Assembly (NCBI GenBank): GCA_934255435.1
Contig: CAKQNZ010000075.1
Location: forward strand, 1-8,857
DNA from: an uncultured Clostridia bacterium
GTDB lineage: Bacteria; Bacillota; Clostridia; Peptostreptococcales; Anaerovoracaceae
Reading direction: 5' to 3'
DNA length: 8,857 nt
Shown here: piece after piece, positions 6,180 through 8,857 of the stretch
Numbering within the stretch: position 1 is the stretch's first letter
Layout: each line of letters begins with the position of its first letter
Notes under the pieces: generated by a model
Databases searched by the model: none
What the model saw: the letters and a program-made list of their open reading frames with translations, nothing else
What the model was told of the DNA's origin: nothing
Position numbers and translations under genes: made by a program

Positions 6180-7001
6180 ATGGCTGAAAAAGTATCATAT
6201 CATGCGAGAGATCTGATAGAAAAGGGCGAGGATTTCGTCATTGCGAAGGTAGTGGAAACAAGCGGTTCCACGCCGAGAAAGAAGGGCGCCGTGCTGCTGA
6301 TGAGAAAAGACGGCAGGACGATAGGAACTGTAGGCGGAGGCCTTCTTGAAGCAGAGACAGAAAAGCTCTGCAGGAAGACTTTTGAAACTAAAGAAAAGAC
6401 ACATATATATGATTTCGTGCTGAACGATGAGAAGAAAAATGCTCTGGATATGGGATGCGGCGGAGACGCCACAGTGCAGATAGACTATATCGATGCTGCA
6501 GATCCCGGGGATTTCATCAAAGAGTTCAAACTGATGGACACGGCGTATATCTTCGGCGGAGGTCATGTGGCGTATGCCCTGGAGCCTGTGCTGAGGCATG
6601 TGGATTTCAAGACAGTCATCATAGACGACCGTGAGGAATATTCCAATCCGGAGAGGTACCCTGATGCGGAGCGCACCGTTGTATGCGACAGCTTCGATAG
6701 CGCTTTCGATGAACTGGAGCTTGATGAAAACAGTTACATCATCATCGTCACAAGAGGACACAGAGGCGATCTCCAGGTGCTGAGGGGAGCACTGAAGCAG
6801 CCATATGCCTACCTTGGTATGATAGGCAGCCGACGCAAGAACAACAAGCTTTATGAGACTCTCAAAGGCGAAGGCGTCACTGATGAACAGCTGGCGACAG
6901 TCCATGCACCTATAGGTCTTGAGATAGGCTCAGAGACTCCGGAGGAGATCGCCATAAGCATCGTGGCAGAGATAATAGATGTGAGGTCGAAACTTGATTA
7001 G
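6180..7001 (+). CDS. XdhC-family molybdenum-cofactor insertion/maturation protein
   Basis: This protein has 273 residues, the usual length for a two-domain XdhC. The N-terminal XdhC/CoxI domain shows GSTPRKKGA (29-37), GTVGGGLLE (49-57) and MGCGGD (91-96). The C-terminal Rossmann domain begins with FGGGHVA (125-131), continues with IIDDREEY and a GMIGSRRK segment, and ends with the hallmark IGLEIGSETPEEIAISI. In studied systems XdhC binds the molybdenum cofactor, helps load its terminal sulfur and delivers it to xanthine dehydrogenase-type hydroxylases. ATG 6180 has a strong AAAGGAGG that overlaps the stop of the ligase gene. The next gene overlaps its end by eight bases. Its presence is the best clue that the operon serves a molybdenum or tungsten hydroxylase, although no such enzyme lies in the window. 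Confidence 0.92.
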   Translation: MAEKVSYHARDLIEKGEDFVIAKVVETSGSTPRKKGAVLLMRKDGRTIGTVGGGLLEAETEKLCRKTFETKEKTHIYDFVLNDEKKNALDMGCGGDATVQIDYIDAADPGDFIKEFKLMDTAYIFGGGHVAYALEPVLRHVDFKTVIIDDREEYSNPERYPDAERTVVCDSFDSAFDELELDENSYIIIVTRGHRGDLQVLRGALKQPYAYLGMIGSRRKNNKLYETLKGEGVTDEQLATVHAPIGLEIGSETPEEIAISIVAEIIDVRSKLD

Positions 7002-8256
7002 TGCAGTAGTGCTGGCTGCCGGATATTCCTCCCGTATGGGAAAGTTCAAACCGCTGCTTCCTGTAGGAGGAGTGCCGGTGCTGGAAAGACTTGTCTGCAG
7101 CATCAAAGCTGCAGGTATAAAGCATATAGCTGTAGTGACAGGCAGCCGCAGGGAGTTGCTGCAGCCGGTGATAGCTCAGCTGAACGACAGCGATACAGAA
7201 GTAGTGGAAGCATATAATCCGGATTTTGACGATGGCATGTTCACGTCGATAAAGACAGGCCTCAGGAAAGTGGATGCGGCCTGGGGCGCAGGGGACGGCT
7301 GTCTGCTGATGCCGGTGGACTGCCCGCTGATATCTTCTGCTGTGATAGAAAAACTTTGCAGCGGACTTGAAAGAGACCGTGACGGGATATGCCGGGATTT
7401 TGCAGTCCCGGTTTTTGAGGGAAAGAAAGGTCATCCGCTGTATGTGCCGGGCTGTTTCATAAATGAGATAACCGGCTATGGCGGACCGGGAGGTCTGAAA
7501 GCCGTAACCGACCGTCACTGGGACAGGATGCAGCGTATACCTGTCGGCGATGAAGGGTGTCTTCTGGATATGGACACTCCGGAAGGATACAGGGGGATCG
7601 AGGATTTCCTTGCAGGCGGATGCGTCAGGAAAAGCCTGGCAGAGCTGGCGGCAGGAAGGTGTATCGTACTGGTGAGACACGGTGAGACGAAGCAGCACGA
7701 TGAAAAGATGTTCATTGGTCAGTATGACGTGCCGCTCAGTGACAGGGGCAGAGCGCAGATCGAAAAGACTTCGCAGGAGCTTCGCAGTATGGACATGAGA
7801 CCTTCGGCGATCTACTGCAGCGATCTGTCCAGGGCAGTGGATTCTGCAAAGATAGTGTCGGGATATCTGATGCCCGGGAAAGCTGCAAAGCAGAGCGTGC
7901 AGGATGAAGATGTCATAGGACTGCGTCCGATGAATGGACTGAGGGAGATAAACCTCGGCTCCTGGGATGGCAGACCTGTACGGGAGATAAAAGAAAAATT
8001 TCCTGAGGAGTACAGCCGCCGGGGAAAGGACATGTTCGTTTTCAAGACCGGCAACAGATCGGAGAATTTTTACGACATGCAGTACAGGGCGGTAAAGACC
8101 ATGAGAGAGATTCTTCTTTCAGACGATTCTGCTGATATCGTGGTAGTGACACACAGCGGAGTGATACGTGCACTGTATAACAATATCAGAGGACAGAGGG
8201 TGGACGACCCCTGGGAAAGTATCCCGAAAGGCGGATATGTTGTTATAACGACATGA
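6994..8256 (+). CDS. MobA/MocA-like NTP transferase fused to histidine phosphatase (DVU_1551-like)
   Basis: This is a two-domain protein of 420 residues. Residues 1-200 form a nucleotidyltransferase of the MobA/MocA type: LAAGYSSRMGKFKPLL (7-22) is the nucleotide-binding loop, and PVDCPL holds the metal-binding Asp109. Relatives attach CMP or GMP to molybdopterin. Residues 222-420 form a histidine phosphatase of the phosphoglycerate-mutase/CobC superfamily. It has catalytic RHGE (228-231), a central YCSDLSRAVDSA segment, INLGSWDG, and the second histidine in THSG (387). The start is TTG at 6994, inside the last codons of xdhC, with GAGGT at 6983-6987. The first in-frame ATG is Met15, within the nucleotide-binding loop, so it cannot be used. 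An in-frame TGA at 6982 rules out an earlier start. Joining a nucleotide-adding and a phosphate-removing domain suggests consecutive steps on one metabolite, or editing. I recall the same fusion as the DVU_1551 family NTP transferase. It is the last gene of the operon. Confidence 0.88.
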   Translation: MISAVVLAAGYSSRMGKFKPLLPVGGVPVLERLVCSIKAAGIKHIAVVTGSRRELLQPVIAQLNDSDTEVVEAYNPDFDDGMFTSIKTGLRKVDAAWGAGDGCLLMPVDCPLISSAVIEKLCSGLERDRDGICRDFAVPVFEGKKGHPLYVPGCFINEITGYGGPGGLKAVTDRHWDRMQRIPVGDEGCLLDMDTPEGYRGIEDFLAGGCVRKSLAELAAGRCIVLVRHGETKQHDEKMFIGQYDVPLSDRGRAQIEKTSQELRSMDMRPSAIYCSDLSRAVDSAKIVSGYLMPGKAAKQSVQDEDVIGLRPMNGLREINLGSWDGRPVREIKEKFPEEYSRRGKDMFVFKTGNRSENFYDMQYRAVKTMREILLSDDSADIVVVTHSGVIRALYNNIRGQRVDDPWESIPKGGYVVITT

Positions 8257-8299
8257 TATCACGAATGTGTTTTTGTGCTATATAATATGTGGTTTTTTT

Positions 8300-8335
8300 A
8301 AAACGGTACTAACAAACTTGCGGTACCGTTTTTTT
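8300..8335 (+). terminator. Rho-independent terminator of the radical SAM operon
   Basis: AAAACGGTAC (8300-8309) and GTACCGTTTT (8323-8332) form a perfect 10-bp stem with a 13-nt loop, running directly into a T-tract to 8335. It lies 43 nt after the last stop at 8256 and closes the six-gene operon. Confidence 0.9.
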
Positions 8336-8359
8336 CCTGCAAAACGATAAAAAGAGCAA

Positions 8360-8388
8360 TTGACAGAAAATTAACAGGATTGTAAAAA
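8360..8388 (+). promoter_or_regulatory. Candidate upstream promoter toward rnfC
   Basis: A consensus -35, TTGACA (8360-8365), is followed after 17 nt by TAAAAA (8383-8388), a mediocre -10. Use of this promoter would add about 120 nt of leader before the nearer promoter at 8500-8508. That extra leader includes small hairpins at 8420-8440 and 8449-8466. Confidence 0.35.
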
Positions 8389-8476
8389 CGTTGCAAAGTA
8401 ACGGCTTTCGCTCTCTTCAGAAGTATTGGAAAATTACTTCCTCCATAATCGGAAATTTTTTTCCGAAAGACGGAAT

Positions 8477-8508
8477 TTGTAGATTTTTTGTTTTTTTTGT
8501 GATATAAT
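8477..8508 (+). promoter_or_regulatory. Promoter of the rnf operon (extended -10)
   Basis: A perfect TATAAT (8503-8508) preceded by TG (8500-8501) makes an extended -10, TGATATAAT. The -35 region is poor; the best match is TTGTAG (8477-8482) with a long 20-nt spacing, which an extended -10 can tolerate. T-runs lie between. Transcription would start at about 8514-8516, leaving about 170 nt of leader before rnfC. Confidence 0.65.
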
Positions 8509-8513
8509 CCAAA

Positions 8514-8684
8514 ACGTGCGAATTGAGTCTTTTCAGAAATGAGAAAAAATATTTTCAACGGAGTAATGGAATCGTTCTGATAAAAGATACAGCATGCACT
8601 GAATTCCGGGTCCGGACCTGCGAAACGGCAAGAAAGCCTGCAGGAGGGGATCTTAATAATCGAGAAGGAAAGGAAGGTTTTGAA
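8514..8684 (+). other. Long structured 5' leader of the rnf operon
   Basis: About 170 nt lie between the predicted start point and the rnfC ATG without a convincing gene. The proximal part contains a perfect palindrome GGTCCGGACC (8609-8618). It overlaps a hairpin at 8617-8644: CCTGC pairs with GCAGG, an inner GGC pairs with GCC, there is an asymmetric internal loop, and AAGAAA caps it. The two structures share bases 8617-8618, so they compete. I do not recognise a known riboswitch class. Together with 8257-8513 this makes a 428-base gene-free stretch holding only the terminator and promoters listed. Confidence 0.4.
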
Positions 8685-8857
8685 ATGGGACAGCAAGGAA
8701 AGCACCTGAATAGCGTCAAAGTCAGTCATGAAAAGCATACTGCCGGCTGTGCGACTGAGAAGATGGCTATTCCCGAAACTGTCTGCATCTCAATGTCACA
8801 GCACATAGGGGCTCCATGTAAGCCTCTTGTTGCAAAGGGTGACCCTGTCAAGGTGGG
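8685..8857 (+). CDS. rnfC: Electron transport complex subunit RnfC, N-terminus (partial, runs off window)
   Basis: The first 57 residues are visible. A conserved RnfC beginning is clear: a basic HEKHTAG lead, then PETVCISMSQHIGAPCKPLV followed by a KGDPVKVG-type turn. This is the barrel-sandwich start of RnfC, the NADH-facing peripheral subunit of the membrane Rnf complex. Rnf couples ferredoxin oxidation and NAD reduction to ion pumping. The ATG at 8685 follows AGGAAGG with a 7-nt gap. In Clostridia rnfC usually opens an rnfCDGEAB operon, and the promoter and long leader here fit that. It has its own promoter after a strong terminator, so it is separate from the radical SAM operon. A functional tie through reduced ferredoxin is only inference. 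Confidence 0.9.
   Translation, partial: MGQQGKHLNSVKVSHEKHTAGCATEKMAIPETVCISMSQHIGAPCKPLVAKGDPVKV

Noticed and set aside
8539..8580. Possible 13-codon leader peptide in the rnf leader (ATG to TGA)
   Set aside because: There is no Shine-Dalgarno site before it and no run of a regulatory amino acid.
8298..8738. 146-residue minus-strand open frame before rnfC
   Set aside because: It runs antisense through the terminator, both promoters, the leader and the start of rnfC. Its translation is low complexity and resembles no protein I know.

Overview
The window looks like the chromosome of an anaerobic Clostridia-type Firmicute. The evidence is strong Shine-Dalgarno sites (AAAGGAGG type) before most genes, AGA/AGG arginine and ATA isoleucine codons used heavily, AT-rich intergenic regions with sigma-A-like promoters, a radical SAM enzyme, molybdenum-hydroxylase accessory proteins and the start of an Rnf complex operon. 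Genus cannot be fixed from the sequence.

Layout. (1) 1-497: the 3' end of a plus-strand gene in which the tail of an FAD/NAD(P)-dependent oxidoreductase reads without a stop into a DUF1667 domain; it is closed by a strong terminator at 637-695. (2) 741-1718, minus strand: a very acidic 325-residue protein of unknown family with its own promoter. (3) 1939-8256, plus strand: six tightly packed genes forming one operon. In order they are a Cys-rich radical SAM protein, a SAM-dependent methyltransferase, a C-GCAxxG-C-C family protein, a phenylacetate-CoA-ligase-like adenylating enzyme without its C-terminal domain, an XdhC-type molybdenum-cofactor insertion factor, and a MobA/MocA-like nucleotidyltransferase fused to a histidine phosphatase. 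A terminator follows at 8300-8335. (4) 8257-8684: a noncoding stretch with that terminator, two candidate promoters and a structured leader. (5) 8685-8857: the start of rnfC, cut by the window edge.

The six-gene operon is the main interest. I recall the same gene set from Desulfovibrio vulgaris (DVU_1551 to DVU_1557 neighbourhood, near a molybdenum aldehyde oxidoreductase), where the radical SAM and methyltransferase members carry the provisional names TrsS and TrsM. To my knowledge no biochemical role has been demonstrated. XdhC and a MobA-like transferase point to maturation of a molybdenum or tungsten hydroxylase. The radical SAM enzyme, methyltransferase and adenylating enzyme suggest that an additional small molecule or cofactor modification is made. 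No hydroxylase structural gene lies in the window.

The most striking local feature is in the radical SAM protein: three inserted low-complexity segments made of CC/CCC clusters every 8-12 residues, separated by acidic and small residues. They bring the protein to about 65 cysteines in 663 residues, an apparently metallothionein-like elaboration of a radical SAM enzyme.
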